Source: an uncultured Psychroserpens sp.
GTDB taxonomy: Bacteria > Bacteroidota > Bacteroidia > Flavobacteriales > Flavobacteriaceae
Direction of reading: 5' to 3'
Assembly (NCBI RefSeq): GCF_947501425.1
Contig: NZ_CANMVN010000007.1
Coordinates: 162,197 to 226,196, forward strand
Length of the DNA: 64,000 bases
Shown here: positions 36,956 to 46,512 of the stretch, piece by piece
Layout of the letters: each line of letters opens with the position of its first letter
Position numbering within the stretch: the stretch's first letter is position 1
Program-made: the position numbers and the translations under genes
Notes under the pieces: generated by a model
What the model was told of the DNA's origin: nothing
The model's database searches: none
What the model saw: the letters and a program-made list of their open reading frames with translations, nothing else

Positions 36956-37953
36956 TGATTCGCGTTGCAATTAATGGATTTGGTCGTATCGGTCGTCGAG
37001 TATGTCGATTAATACAAGAGAGAGATGATATGTGTGTTGTTGCTGTTAACGATATCGCAAATGCGAAGACACTTGCACATTTACTAAAATATGATAGTAT
37101 CCACGGTGTATCCAAACACGATATTTCAGCTACTGAAAATGAAATTATTATAAATGGAAAAGTAATCCCACTTCTTAATCAACATCATCCTAAGGACATT
37201 GATTGGACTCCTTTTGATGTGGATTTCGTCATCGAAGCTACAGGGAAATTTAAAACTTCCGAAGTGCTAAAACAGCATATAAACAATGGCGCAAAAAAAG
37301 TTATTCTCTCTGTTCCTCCAATTGAAGATGATATCAAAACTGTTGTATTAGGAGTAAACGATAACGAAATTGATGGCTCCGAAGTCATTATTTCTAATGC
37401 CTCTTGTACAACAAATAATGCTGCTCCTATGATCTCAGTGATCAATAAACTCTGCGGTGTTAAACAAGCTTATATTACAACTGTTCATTCTTACACAACT
37501 GATCAAAGTTTACATGATCAACCACATAAAGATTTGCGTCGTGCACGTGCAGCTGGCCAATCAATTGTTCCCACAACAACAGGTGCTGCGAAAGCATTAA
37601 CAAAAATTTTTCCCGAGCTATCCGATGTTATTGGTGGTTGCGGCATAAGAGTACCTGTTGCTAATGGTTCTTTAACAGACATTACATTCAACGTAGAAAA
37701 AACAGTCACTATAGATCAAATTAATACAGCCTTTAAAAATGCTGCTCAGACACATCTAAAAACTATTTTACAATATACCGAAGATCCTATCGTATCTATT
37801 GATATTGTTGGTAATACACATTCATGTATCTTCGATGCCCTAATGACATCTGTAATTGGAAACATGATTAAAATTGTAGGTTGGTACGATAATGAAACTG
37901 GTTATTCTAGTAGAATTTTGGATTTAATTTGCAATTTATCGATGAAATCATGA
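36955..37953 (+). CDS. gap: Type I glyceraldehyde-3-phosphate dehydrogenase
   Basis: The 332-residue product has the Rossmann start VAINGFGRIGRRVCRLI, Asp33 (NAD preference), catalytic Cys151 in SNASCTTNNAAP, His178 in TTVHSYT, the RARAAGQSIVPTTTGAAKA phosphate region and WYDNETGYS near the end. The segment after the catalytic Cys (TTNNAAP) differs from the common TTNCLAP. It overlaps lipA by one base, an unusual partner for a glycolytic gene, so this may be a second GAPDH isozyme and not the main glycolytic one. Confidence 0.93.
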   Translation: MIRVAINGFGRIGRRVCRLIQERDDMCVVAVNDIANAKTLAHLLKYDSIHGVSKHDISATENEIIINGKVIPLLNQHHPKDIDWTPFDVDFVIEATGKFKTSEVLKQHINNGAKKVILSVPPIEDDIKTVVLGVNDNEIDGSEVIISNASCTTNNAAPMISVINKLCGVKQAYITTVHSYTTDQSLHDQPHKDLRRARAAGQSIVPTTTGAAKALTKIFPELSDVIGGCGIRVPVANGSLTDITFNVEKTVTIDQINTAFKNAAQTHLKTILQYTEDPIVSIDIVGNTHSCIFDALMTSVIGNMIKIVGWYDNETGYSSRILDLICNLSMKS

Positions 37954-37972
37954 CTTTTATCGAATAAATATT

Positions 37973-37980
37973 TATATTTG
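37973..37980 (+). promoter_or_regulatory. Candidate -7 element of the histidine kinase gene
   Basis: TATATTTG matches TAnnTTTG and lies 20 bases before the ATG at 38001. Confidence 0.5.
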
Positions 37981-38000
37981 TTCCATAAAAGTGGCCAAAT

Positions 38001-40235
38001 ATGTCCCAAACTAAATACTACATAGTTGCTTTTTTAATATGTTTTACTTGTGCTATATCAGCTCAAACCAGCGGTGTTGAGGATATTGAAGTACAGAAAT
38101 TACGTATACAAAACACAATCACTCAATCGGAATTTGATTCTGAAAGAGGCGATTATTTTAATGCCAAAGATAATCTTGAGAAAGCTTTAGAACTAGCTAT
38201 TAGTATTGACGATAAAAAAAGTCAAGGTATCATCCTTGCCAAAATTGGAAAATTACAATTTACTGTAAATGAATTTGATAAGGCTCTTGCATCCTTAATA
38301 AAAGCTGCCGATATTCAGAGAGAACTCAATGACTCTCAAAATCTAGCTGTTACTTACAGTATTAAAGGAGTGCTTCATGCAGGAAAAAAGGAATATAAAA
38401 ACGCCTTAGAATATTTAAATTCTGCTAAAACACTTTTCGAAGAAGAAGGTTTAGAAATTAATATTCCGGGAGTAACATTAAATCAGGCCAAAATCCATCT
38501 TAAATTAAAAGACTACAAAACAGCCAAATCACTTCTAGAGCAAACCATCATCTTAGCAAAAAAGAATAATCAAAATGACATTTTAGCTAGTGCTTTAATC
38601 TACAGTGGTAAAGCATTAGATAAATTAGGCAATAACGATCAAGGTATTGCACTTGCAAATGAAGGTTTAGAAATAGCAAAAACTAATAATCTGACAGAGC
38701 ATATCAATGAAGGCTATTTGACACTGAGTAATATCTACGAAAATGATAAAAACTATCAACAAGCATATGTAAATCTTCAAAGACATGTAAAACTATCTGA
38801 TTCTATTCTAAATATTGAACGTGTAAATCTATCACCAGAAAAAAGAGCTGAATATTTAGAAACATACAGTGCAGAAGAAATTAAGAAACTACAAACCAAA
38901 GTAGAAGAACAAGAATCTGATAGTAACCTCGCAAAGATTACTACCATATTAAGTATAGCTTTAATTACAATATTATCATTGTTAACCTTATCATTATATA
39001 AGAACAATAACATTAGATTAAAGTCTAACAACATGCTTCAAGAGAAAAATGATGATTTAATTGAAGCCATGAAACGAGCAGAACTAGCCTCAAAAACAAA
39101 AGCTAATTTCTTATCTACAGTAACCCATGAGTTAAGAACACCACTATACGCTGTAACGGGTCTTACTAATATGCTGCTAGAGGAAGAGCCTAACGAAAAA
39201 CAAATTCCACATTTAAAATCTTTAAAGTTCTCTGGTGATTACCTATTGACTTTTATCAATGATATTCTCCAGATTAATAAAATTGAGGCCAATAAAGTTG
39301 AATTAGATCCTGTATTGTTTAATCTTAAAACAAAGGTTGAAAATGTGTGCTCCGCACTTAACAATTCTGCATTAGACAACAATGTCAAAATGCATTACGA
39401 TTATCAAAAAAATCTACCTGAAACATTTATTGGTGATAACTTAAAAATATCTCAGATACTTATCAATCTCATCGGCAACTCCATTAAGTTCACTAAAGAT
39501 GGTGATATTTGGGTGAGAGTATATAGTATCTCTAATAAAGGAGATGACTATACTTTGCGCTTTGAAATAGAAGATAATGGTATTGGTATCTCTAAAGAAA
39601 AGCAAGACAATATGTTTGAGAGCTTCTCCCAAGGCTCGATACAAATCAATAGAAAATACGGTGGAACAGGTTTAGGTCTATCCATTGTAAAAGGTCTAAT
39701 TGAAATATTGAAAGGAAAAATCTACCTTAAAAGTGAACTCGGAAAAGGCACAACGTTCTTTTTTGAAATCCCATTAACCTACGCTCCAGAAACTGTTAAA
39801 ATCGAAAAAGAAGATTATTCTAAAAACATTAGCAAATTGGACATTAGCAACATTAAGATCTTGATTGTTGAGGACAATAAGATCAACCAAATGATCACCA
39901 AAAAGATTCTAAATAAAATGAATCTTCAGTGTGATATTGTAGACAATGGAGAAGCAGCTGTAGAAAAAGTCAGAGAGAACACTTATAATGTCGTTCTGAT
40001 GGATATACATATGCCAGGAATTAGCGGACTTGAGGCCACTAAAATTATCAGAACTTTTGATAAGGAACTGACCATCTTTGCACTTACTGCGGTAACACTT
40101 GAAGACAAAATGCATGAATTTGATGAAGCTGGATTTGATGATATCATCTCAAAACCATTTAAGCAGGAAGACTTTGAAAAGAAACTTTACGAAGTATTAG
40201 CTACAAATCAAAACTCAACTGCATCTATAAACTAG
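38001..40235 (+). CDS. TPR-containing hybrid sensor histidine kinase/response regulator
   Basis: The 744-residue protein has a signal peptide ending ISAQ and then about six tetratricopeptide repeats in the periplasm (about 30-300: DYFNAKDNLEKALELA, NEFDKALASLIKAADI). A membrane helix (about 314-335) is followed by HisKA with His376 in TVTHELRTP, a HATPase domain (INLIGNSIKFTKDG, DNGIGISKEK, YGGTGLGLSIVKG) and a receiver domain with Asp668 (VLMDIHMPG). No DNA-binding output domain is attached, so signalling probably passes to a separate regulator. The 3' end overlaps convergent lpxK by 11 bases. Confidence 0.95.
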   Translation: MSQTKYYIVAFLICFTCAISAQTSGVEDIEVQKLRIQNTITQSEFDSERGDYFNAKDNLEKALELAISIDDKKSQGIILAKIGKLQFTVNEFDKALASLIKAADIQRELNDSQNLAVTYSIKGVLHAGKKEYKNALEYLNSAKTLFEEEGLEINIPGVTLNQAKIHLKLKDYKTAKSLLEQTIILAKKNNQNDILASALIYSGKALDKLGNNDQGIALANEGLEIAKTNNLTEHINEGYLTLSNIYENDKNYQQAYVNLQRHVKLSDSILNIERVNLSPEKRAEYLETYSAEEIKKLQTKVEEQESDSNLAKITTILSIALITILSLLTLSLYKNNNIRLKSNNMLQEKNDDLIEAMKRAELASKTKANFLSTVTHELRTPLYAVTGLTNMLLEEEPNEKQIPHLKSLKFSGDYLLTFINDILQINKIEANKVELDPVLFNLKTKVENVCSALNNSALDNNVKMHYDYQKNLPETFIGDNLKISQILINLIGNSIKFTKDGDIWVRVYSISNKGDDYTLRFEIEDNGIGISKEKQDNMFESFSQGSIQINRKYGGTGLGLSIVKGLIEILKGKIYLKSELGKGTTFFFEIPLTYAPETVKIEKEDYSKNISKLDISNIKILIVEDNKINQMITKKILNKMNLQCDIVDNGEAAVEKVRENTYNVVLMDIHMPGISGLEATKIIRTFDKELTIFALTAVTLEDKMHEFDEAGFDDIISKPFKQEDFEKKLYEVLATNQNSTASIN

Positions 40236-41238
40236 AACTCAAATACGACAATAGAATCGCATCAAATTCATCTTCCTCGTCTATTTCAAATGAAATAGGC
40301 AAATAAAACAATTGTGATGAATGAGATGTAAACTCACTCTGTAATCTTACATAATCCTTTTCGGTAGTTAAAATAACCTCTTTCTCTCTTAAAACTGCAA
40401 TCTCTGAATTTGAGAATGTATGGTGGTCCTTAAAATTTAAATGCTCAAAATCAATAGATTTCGATTTTAGATATTCTATTAAAGGTAACGGATTTGCAAT
40501 TCCGGTTACCAAAGTCACTGCTTTCCCTTTTAAATGTTCTAAGGGTAAGCGTTCATTGGCACTACATATCGTTTCAGAATAGGAAATAGCACTAAAAAAA
40601 ACCCATTGACCCTCTAATGGTTGTAACTTACTTATAATATGATTTTTTTCCGAAGCAGATAATCGATTGGGACACTTGGTTACTAAAATAATATTTGCAC
40701 GCTTTGCTCCTGCTCTAGGTTCTCTAAGGTTTCCTGTTGGCAAAACTATATCATCACTATATAAATTGTCGTAAACAGTGAGCAAAATATTGAATCCCGC
40801 TTTTACTTTTCTATGTTGAAAGGCATCATCTAATAAAATAAGATCAGGTTGCTTATGTTCAATCAATTTTGAAATTCCACGTTGACGATTAGCATCCACA
40901 CTTACAATCACATCATCAAATTTGTTGTAGAACTGAAATGGCTCATCTCCAATGGTTTTAGCTGTAGCTTGATCATTAGCAATAATAAAACCCGAAGTTT
41001 CCCGTTTATAGCCACGACTCAAAATAGCTACTTTATACTGATCTTTAATTAGACGAACTAAATACTCAATGGTAGGTGTTTTACCTGTACCACCAACACT
41101 TAAATTACCAACACAAATAACTGGAAGTTCATAAGACTTAGATGATTTCCAACCTAAGTCATAGAATACATTACGTAACCAGGTCACGAAGTAATAAAGA
41201 GGAACTATAGGAAAAAGTATTTTTCTGAGTAGCTTCAT
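40225..41238 (-). CDS. lpxK: Tetraacyldisaccharide 4'-kinase LpxK
   Basis: This inner-membrane-associated kinase phosphorylates the lipid A disaccharide (337 aa). It has an N-terminal membrane-associated helix (about 1-25), the P-loop CVGNLSVGGTGKTP, LSRGYKRE, the catalytic-site DDAFQHRKV, the LPTGNLREP motif and TTEKDYVRL near the end. The gene is complete and convergent with the histidine kinase. Confidence 0.95.
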   Translation of the reverse strand: MKLLRKILFPIVPLYYFVTWLRNVFYDLGWKSSKSYELPVICVGNLSVGGTGKTPTIEYLVRLIKDQYKVAILSRGYKRETSGFIIANDQATAKTIGDEPFQFYNKFDDVIVSVDANRQRGISKLIEHKQPDLILLDDAFQHRKVKAGFNILLTVYDNLYSDDIVLPTGNLREPRAGAKRANIILVTKCPNRLSASEKNHIISKLQPLEGQWVFFSAISYSETICSANERLPLEHLKGKAVTLVTGIANPLPLIEYLKSKSIDFEHLNFKDHHTFSNSEIAVLREKEVILTTEKDYVRLQSEFTSHSSQLFYLPISFEIDEEDEFDAILLSYLSSSL

Positions 41239-41257
41239 TAGAACGAAGTTAATATTT

Positions 41258-41265
41258 TATATTTG
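41258..41265 (+). promoter_or_regulatory. Candidate -7 element of the Nif3-like gene
   Basis: TATATTTG matches TAnnTTTG and lies 25 bases before the ATG at 41291. Confidence 0.45.
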
Positions 41266-41290
41266 TTTTTAAACTTAACACCTAATAAAA

Positions 41291-42385
41291 ATGATTGTTC
41301 AAGATGTCATCAATTACCTCGAAGAGCTAGCACCATTACAGTATGCTGAAGACTTTGATAATGTCGGCCTACTTGTTGGCGATAAAAATAATGAAGTCTC
41401 AGGTGTTTTAGTTACACTTGATACTTTGGAAGCTGTTGTTGATGAAGCTATTCAAAATAACTGTAACCTCATTGTTAGCTTCCATCCAATTATTTTTAAA
41501 GGCTTAAAATCATTAACCGGTAAAAACTATGTGGAGCGAACTGTTCTCAAAGCAATTAAGAATGACATTGCAATCTATGCCATTCATACGGCTCTTGATA
41601 ATGCATTAAGAGGAGTTAATGATATCATATGTGATACGCTTGGATTGGTCAATAAAAAAATTCTAATCCCGCAAAAAGGCACTATTAAAAAGTTAACCAC
41701 CTATATTCCCTCTAAAAATGCTAATGCTTTAAGATCTCAACTTTTTAAAGCTGGTGCTGGTAATATTGGAAATTATGACAACTGTAGTTTTAACACAGAA
41801 GGTACAGGGACTTATAGAGGAAATGAAAATTCAAATCCTACTCTTGGAAACAAAGGAGAATTACATGAAGAAAATGAAATTCAAATATCAGTAACTTTTA
41901 ATAAACACATCGAATCTAAACTGCTCAATGCTCTATTTGAACATCATCCTTATGAAGAAGTAGCCTTTGAAGTTACAACATTAGACAACTACAACCAAAA
42001 TATTGGAATAGGTATGGTTGGTGAGCTTGAAGAAGGGATGCCTACCGAAACATTTTTAGAGTTTGTTAAATCTAAAATGAATGTATCCTGTATCAGACAT
42101 TCTGAAATCTCTACTAGTTCAATTAAAAAAGTAGCAGTATTAGGAGGATCTGGAAGTTTTGCTATTTCAGCAGCAAAACGTTCAGGAGCCGATATTTTAG
42201 TTACTTCCGACTTAAAATATCATGATTTCTTTTCAGCTGAAAACAACATCATATTAGCAGATATTGGTCATTATGAAAGCGAACAGTTCACAAAAAACTT
42301 TTTAGTAGACTATCTCTCGAAAAAAATTACTAATTTTGCAGTCGTTTTATCAACGACGAATACAAATCCGGTAAAGTATTTATAA
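41291..42385 (+). CDS. Nif3-like dinuclear metal centre hexameric protein
   Basis: The 364-residue product has the Nif3/YbgI halves: N-terminal PLQYAEDFDNVGLLVGD, IVSFHPIIFKGL and YAIHTALDNA, and C-terminal GGSGSFAISAAKRSGADILVTSDLKYHD and DIGHYESEQ. These supply the His/Asp/Glu metal ligands. The middle insertion (about 125-230) is the PII-like domain typical of longer members (about 365 aa). Proposed to be a metal-dependent hydrolase, possibly a GTP cyclohydrolase I type 2-like enzyme. The role is unsettled. The next gene starts two bases after its stop. Confidence 0.92.
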   Translation: MIVQDVINYLEELAPLQYAEDFDNVGLLVGDKNNEVSGVLVTLDTLEAVVDEAIQNNCNLIVSFHPIIFKGLKSLTGKNYVERTVLKAIKNDIAIYAIHTALDNALRGVNDIICDTLGLVNKKILIPQKGTIKKLTTYIPSKNANALRSQLFKAGAGNIGNYDNCSFNTEGTGTYRGNENSNPTLGNKGELHEENEIQISVTFNKHIESKLLNALFEHHPYEEVAFEVTTLDNYNQNIGIGMVGELEEGMPTETFLEFVKSKMNVSCIRHSEISTSSIKKVAVLGGSGSFAISAAKRSGADILVTSDLKYHDFFSAENNIILADIGHYESEQFTKNFLVDYLSKKITNFAVVLSTTNTNPVKYL

Positions 42386-42387
42386 TT

Positions 42388-43167
42388 ATGGCAAAAAAAG
42401 CTGAAGCATCTGTTGAAGATAGATTAAGAGCACTCTATGATTTACAATTAATCGATTCTAGAGTAGATGAAATAAGAAACGTAAGAGGAGAATTACCTCT
42501 TGAGGTTCAAGATTTAGAAGATGAAGTTGAAGGTTTAAATACGAGACTTGAAAAGTTGGCAACTAATCTAGAATTAATTGACGACCAGATTAAATCAAAA
42601 AAGAATTTAATTGAAGAAGCTAAAGCACTTATCAAAAAGTACACTGAGCAACAAAAGAATGTTAGAAATAACAGAGAATACAATTCTTTAACAAAAGAAG
42701 TTGAGTTTCAGGAATTAGAAATTCAATTGGCTGAAAAACACATCAAAGAATTCAAAGTTCAAATCGAACAAAAGAAAGAAGTCATTGATGAAACAAAAGA
42801 TCGTCTTAAAGATCGTAAAACACATTTAAAGCATAAACGTGGTGAGCTAGACGCTATTTTAGCTGAAACTCAAAAAGAAGAAGAAGCATTGATCAAAAAA
42901 TCTGAAGATTTCCAAAAGAAATTAGATGAGCGTTTAGTTAATGCTTATTTACGCATCAGAAATAATGTGAAAAATGGATTAGCTGTTGTACCAATCGAAA
43001 GAGGTGCTTCTGGAGGTTCATTCTTTACTATTCCACCTCAGATTCAAGTAGAGATCGCATCTCGTAAAAAAGTAATTACAGATGAGCACAGTGGAAGAAT
43101 TCTTGTTGATGCACAATTAGCACAAGAGGAAAAAGAGAAAATGGAGAAAATGTTTGCAAAACTATAA
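42388..43167 (+). CDS. Coiled-coil protein with a cysteine-less zinc-ribbon remnant
   Basis: The 259-residue protein is almost entirely coiled coil from about residue 10 to 190 and ends in a domain with the frame of the C4 zinc ribbon (CT398/zf-RING_7): GASGGSFFTIPPQ and TDEHSGRILVD. Where family members have CxxC...LPPQ and CExCGRIL, this protein has Ala/Gly and Asp/His/Ser, with no cysteine at all. It is coupled to the Nif3-like gene, the usual neighbourhood for this family. Its function is unknown. The fold is probably kept without zinc. Confidence 0.88.
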   Translation: MAKKAEASVEDRLRALYDLQLIDSRVDEIRNVRGELPLEVQDLEDEVEGLNTRLEKLATNLELIDDQIKSKKNLIEEAKALIKKYTEQQKNVRNNREYNSLTKEVEFQELEIQLAEKHIKEFKVQIEQKKEVIDETKDRLKDRKTHLKHKRGELDAILAETQKEEEALIKKSEDFQKKLDERLVNAYLRIRNNVKNGLAVVPIERGASGGSFFTIPPQIQVEIASRKKVITDEHSGRILVDAQLAQEEKEKMEKMFAKL

Positions 43168-43186
43168 TCCAAATTCCAATGCATAC

Positions 43187-43219
43187 AAAAGCCTTTATCG
43201 TTATTGATAAAGGCTTTTT
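43187..43219. terminator. Terminator after the coiled-coil gene
   Basis: AAAAGCCTTTATC and GATAAAGGCTTTTT form a 13-bp stem with a 6-base loop and end in a T-run, about 20 bases after the stop. Confidence 0.88.
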
Positions 43220-43296
43220 CATTTTAATAAAACTTTCACAAAGTTGATATTAAGGTTTCTTATCTTTATTCGACCTATTGAAAAAGAAAAAAAAAG

Positions 43297-43956
43297 ATGA
43301 AACGATTATTATTTACATTGGCAATAGCCATGCTATTTAGCTGCCAAAACAATGCACAAATTAACGACAAACAACTAGCAGTTATCAATGCAGATCCCAT
43401 TGAGGTCCCTTTAAAAAACGGTAAGGCAAGAGCCTATTTCGCAAGTGGTTGTTTTTGGTGCGTTGAAGCTATTTATGAAAGTGTAAAAGGTGTAGACGAA
43501 GTAATAAATGGCTATTCTGGTGGTTTTACCAAAAATCCCACCTACAAACTTAGCAATACTGGCGCCACTGGACATGCTGAAGCTGTTGAAGTAATATATG
43601 ATCCAAAGGTTGTAAGTTTTGAAACTTTAGTTGATGTATATTTTGCTTCGCAAGACCCAACTCAGGTTAATGGCCAAGGTCCAGATAGAGGCTCGCAATA
43701 TCGGTCAATTATATTTTATCAGAACGAAGCTCAAAAAAAGATTATAGAAAACAAAAAAGCACTGTTAGCCAAAGCTTTAGATGCTAAAATCGCTGCCGAA
43801 GTCTATCCATTTCAAAAATTTTGGGTTGGTGAAGACTATCACCAAAATTATGAAAGACTAAATCCTGGAAACCCTTACATACGTAATGTTTCAATTCCTA
43901 GACTAAATCGGTTTAAAGCAAAAATGCCAAAAGTTCTGAAAGATAATTCTCACTAA
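43297..43956 (+). CDS. msrA: Peptide-methionine (S)-S-oxide reductase, exported lipoprotein form
   Basis: The 219-residue MsrA has the catalytic motif G-C52-F-W-C55 in FASGCFWCVEA, GYSGGFTKNPTY, TGHAEAVEVIYDP and DYHQNY. An N-terminal hydrophobic segment ends LFSCQNN, a lipobox (Cys16), so the enzyme is probably anchored in the envelope and repairs oxidised methionines in exported proteins. The gene stands alone after a terminator. Confidence 0.95.
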   Translation: MKRLLFTLAIAMLFSCQNNAQINDKQLAVINADPIEVPLKNGKARAYFASGCFWCVEAIYESVKGVDEVINGYSGGFTKNPTYKLSNTGATGHAEAVEVIYDPKVVSFETLVDVYFASQDPTQVNGQGPDRGSQYRSIIFYQNEAQKKIIENKKALLAKALDAKIAAEVYPFQKFWVGEDYHQNYERLNPGNPYIRNVSIPRLNRFKAKMPKVLKDNSH

Positions 43957-44052
43957 ATTTTTCTCTTTATCGATAATATTTGGTTATTAATCGACAATAA
44001 GTGTATTTTAGCCATTCAGTCATTACTGATTGCCCAAAACTAAAATACATTT

Positions 44053-45645
44053 ATGATGAAAAAAATTACGTACCTACTATGTTTTGTTTTGTTATCTAGC
44101 TTTGTAAATGCTCAAACACCAGGTGTTTCGATTTTCAGTAGTTTTCAAAATGAATATATTGAATACATTCCAGGAAACTTACCTATAATTATATCTGTTC
44201 CACATGGTGGCGTGCTCCAATCTGGTGAAACTATTGGAGGTGTTTTCTATCCTGATGATGATGCCAACTTACCAGATCGCACATGCAATAACGCAAATAC
44301 TCAAAGAGATCTCAATACTGTTATACTCGCGCGACGAATTCAAGATGAAATATATGCTCAAACCGGAGGATATGCACATATGATTCTCAATAACTTACAT
44401 CGATCAAAAATGGATGCAAACATGTCTGTTAGTCAAGGGTCCTGCGGAAATAGTCATGCCGCATCTTATTGGAGTGATTTCCAAAATTTTATTAATGATG
44501 CTAGTCAAGCTGTTGAAGCCAACTGGGGAAAAGGTCTATACATTGATTTACATTGTCATGACCATACCGTTCCCAGAATTGAAATAGGGTATAATATTTC
44601 AGCTGCCGAACTTAATTCAAGTGATCTTAATGGCACTGCAATCATTGACAAATCAACCATTAAAAACTTAGTGTCAACCAATTTAAACGCTCTTAACCAT
44701 GAAGAATTGATTAGAGGTGTTAATAGTCTAGGACAATTATTTCAGAACGCTCCCGGAACCTTTTATAACTCCATTGATCCATCAGGTTCGACAACCAGCT
44801 ATCCTGGTTGTGGCGTATCTTCAGGATATAGAGCCGTACCAAGCAATTCAGATTATGGTGACACCAGTTGTGACGACACGAGACCTTACAGTAATTCTTA
44901 TTTTGATGGCAACTATTATAATAATCGTAGACACGGTTCTGGAGATGGAACAGGTGGTCCTGCAAGTATTGGTGGCAGTGGGAACATTGATGGTGTGATG
45001 CTTGAAGTTAATAGCCGATTAACAGATTTAGGTGCTCCTTATGATTCAAGACCTAATACATTAGAACCATTTGCAATAGATTATGCTAATGTGGTTTTAG
45101 AATACCTAAACATACACTATGACAATTTTTCTGAATTTGAATATGCGTCAGCCACCTATGACATCGCAGATACTGATCCTACACCTTCCCTAACCAACGG
45201 AATTTCAGGAGGAATGTATTTAAGCTCACCTGCTGGATTAATAATTGATCAAAACACAGGTACAATTGATGTGTCTGCCTCTGCTGTAGGAAATTATACA
45301 GTAACATATTCTGTAGGTCCTATATCTGCAATGAGCAGTCCAAATGGATTGTATAATTCTTCACGATCTATTGAAATAACAGATGATAGCTTAAGTGTTT
45401 CAGAAGAAGAATCTTTGTCAGTTAGATTATACCCTAATCCAACAACGGGAATTGTAAATTTTGAATCCAACACTCAAATATCTCAAGTAAAAGTATATAG
45501 CGTTCTTGGTCAGCGTTTAATGACAAAAGCTATCAATAGCAATCAATCAAACGTTGATTTATCAAACTTAAGAAGTGGATCTTACTTACTGACTTTCTTT
45601 ATTGACGGACAATCAGCAGGATCAAAGCTAATCGTAAAAAACTAG
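44053..45645 (+). CDS. Secreted N-formylglutamate amidohydrolase-like protein with T9SS sorting domain
   Basis: The 530-residue product has signal peptide KKITYLLCFVLLSSFVNAQ. The enzyme domain (about 30-360) has VPHGGV, NNLHRSKMDAN and IDLHCHDH, the metal and catalytic motifs of the N-formylglutamate amidohydrolase family (zinc carboxypeptidase-like fold). A linker follows (about 365-440, repeat-like DPTPSLTNGISGG). The C-terminal T9SS type A domain reads VRLYPNPTTGIVNFES...LRSGSYLLTF. Secretion suggests an extracellular amidase or peptidase, not histidine catabolism. It is convergent with a methyltransferase gene, overlapping by four bases. Confidence 0.88.
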   Translation: MMKKITYLLCFVLLSSFVNAQTPGVSIFSSFQNEYIEYIPGNLPIIISVPHGGVLQSGETIGGVFYPDDDANLPDRTCNNANTQRDLNTVILARRIQDEIYAQTGGYAHMILNNLHRSKMDANMSVSQGSCGNSHAASYWSDFQNFINDASQAVEANWGKGLYIDLHCHDHTVPRIEIGYNISAAELNSSDLNGTAIIDKSTIKNLVSTNLNALNHEELIRGVNSLGQLFQNAPGTFYNSIDPSGSTTSYPGCGVSSGYRAVPSNSDYGDTSCDDTRPYSNSYFDGNYYNNRRHGSGDGTGGPASIGGSGNIDGVMLEVNSRLTDLGAPYDSRPNTLEPFAIDYANVVLEYLNIHYDNFSEFEYASATYDIADTDPTPSLTNGISGGMYLSSPAGLIIDQNTGTIDVSASAVGNYTVTYSVGPISAMSSPNGLYNSSRSIEITDDSLSVSEEESLSVRLYPNPTTGIVNFESNTQISQVKVYSVLGQRLMTKAINSNQSNVDLSNLRSGSYLLTFFIDGQSAGSKLIVKN

Positions 45646-46436
45646 AGTTTAGTCGCTTTAATTTCAAAAATAAGAGGATACAATTGATCCTTTGTTACAT
45701 AATTGCCAGATTTGGTTTCTTCCAGGTCTGGCAATACGTTATAGGGACTTTCATCGTATTCATTTAAATACTCTATTTGTAATCCAGCCTCAATAAGTGC
45801 ATTGATTACTTCACTTAAACCATGATTCCAACCATATTCCTTACTAATCATTTTTGATTCCTGATTAGCATAGGTGCCTTCATACTCTTCATAGATGGCC
45901 TCATCTTGCATATATCCATATCGCATTACAGATTTCCCGTCTAGATAATCAAACATCCAAACGATAGGATGAAACTCTACCATATAAAATGTACCTCCTT
46001 TTTTTAATCGCTCACCAATCATTTGTCCCCAGGGTTTTAAATCGGGCAACCAACCAATAACACCATAACTGGTAAATACAATATCAAAAGTGTCTTTTAT
46101 ATATGTAGAAGTATCTAATACGTTACATTGTACAAACTCAGCATCGAGATTGAGCTCTGTATTTAATGAATTGGCAAGTGCAATACCCTCATCACTCAAA
46201 TCTACTCCTGTGCATTTAGCACCTAACCTACTCCAACTCAATGTATCTTGTCCAAAATGACACTGTAAGTGCAATAAAGATTTTCCTTTTACATCTTTTA
46301 AAGCATTTAATTCATACGGCATCAATGACGACTTTCCGTTTTTAAAAGCTTCCAAATCGTACATATCACTTTCTGAATGAATTTTTACTTTCTCATTCCA
46401 TGTTTGTCTATTGACTTCAAAATGATTCTTGCTCAT
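45642..46436 (-). CDS. Class I SAM-dependent methyltransferase
   Basis: The 264-residue product has the Rossmann methyltransferase core KSLLHLQCHFGQDTLSWSRLGAK (motif I), CTGVDLSDEGIALA, and VFTSYGVIGWLPDLKPW followed by ERLKKGGTFYMVE. There are no membrane segments. It resembles the UbiE/Methyltransf_25-type enzymes that act on small molecules. The substrate cannot be named. It is a single-gene unit. Confidence 0.85.
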   Translation of the reverse strand: MSKNHFEVNRQTWNEKVKIHSESDMYDLEAFKNGKSSLMPYELNALKDVKGKSLLHLQCHFGQDTLSWSRLGAKCTGVDLSDEGIALANSLNTELNLDAEFVQCNVLDTSTYIKDTFDIVFTSYGVIGWLPDLKPWGQMIGERLKKGGTFYMVEFHPIVWMFDYLDGKSVMRYGYMQDEAIYEEYEGTYANQESKMISKEYGWNHGLSEVINALIEAGLQIEYLNEYDESPYNVLPDLEETKSGNYVTKDQLYPLIFEIKATKL

Positions 46437-46493
46437 AATTTAAATGTTTATGGCTCTAAAGTAATAATAACTTCGGAAATGTAAAGATTGTCA

Positions 46494-46501
46494 TACCTTT
46501 G
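46494..46501 (+). promoter_or_regulatory. Candidate -7 element of the lipoprotein gene
   Basis: TACCTTTG matches TAnnTTTG. It ends 11 bases before the ATG at 46513, so the leader would be very short. Confidence 0.45.
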
Positions 46502-46512
46502 CAAAAAAACTA

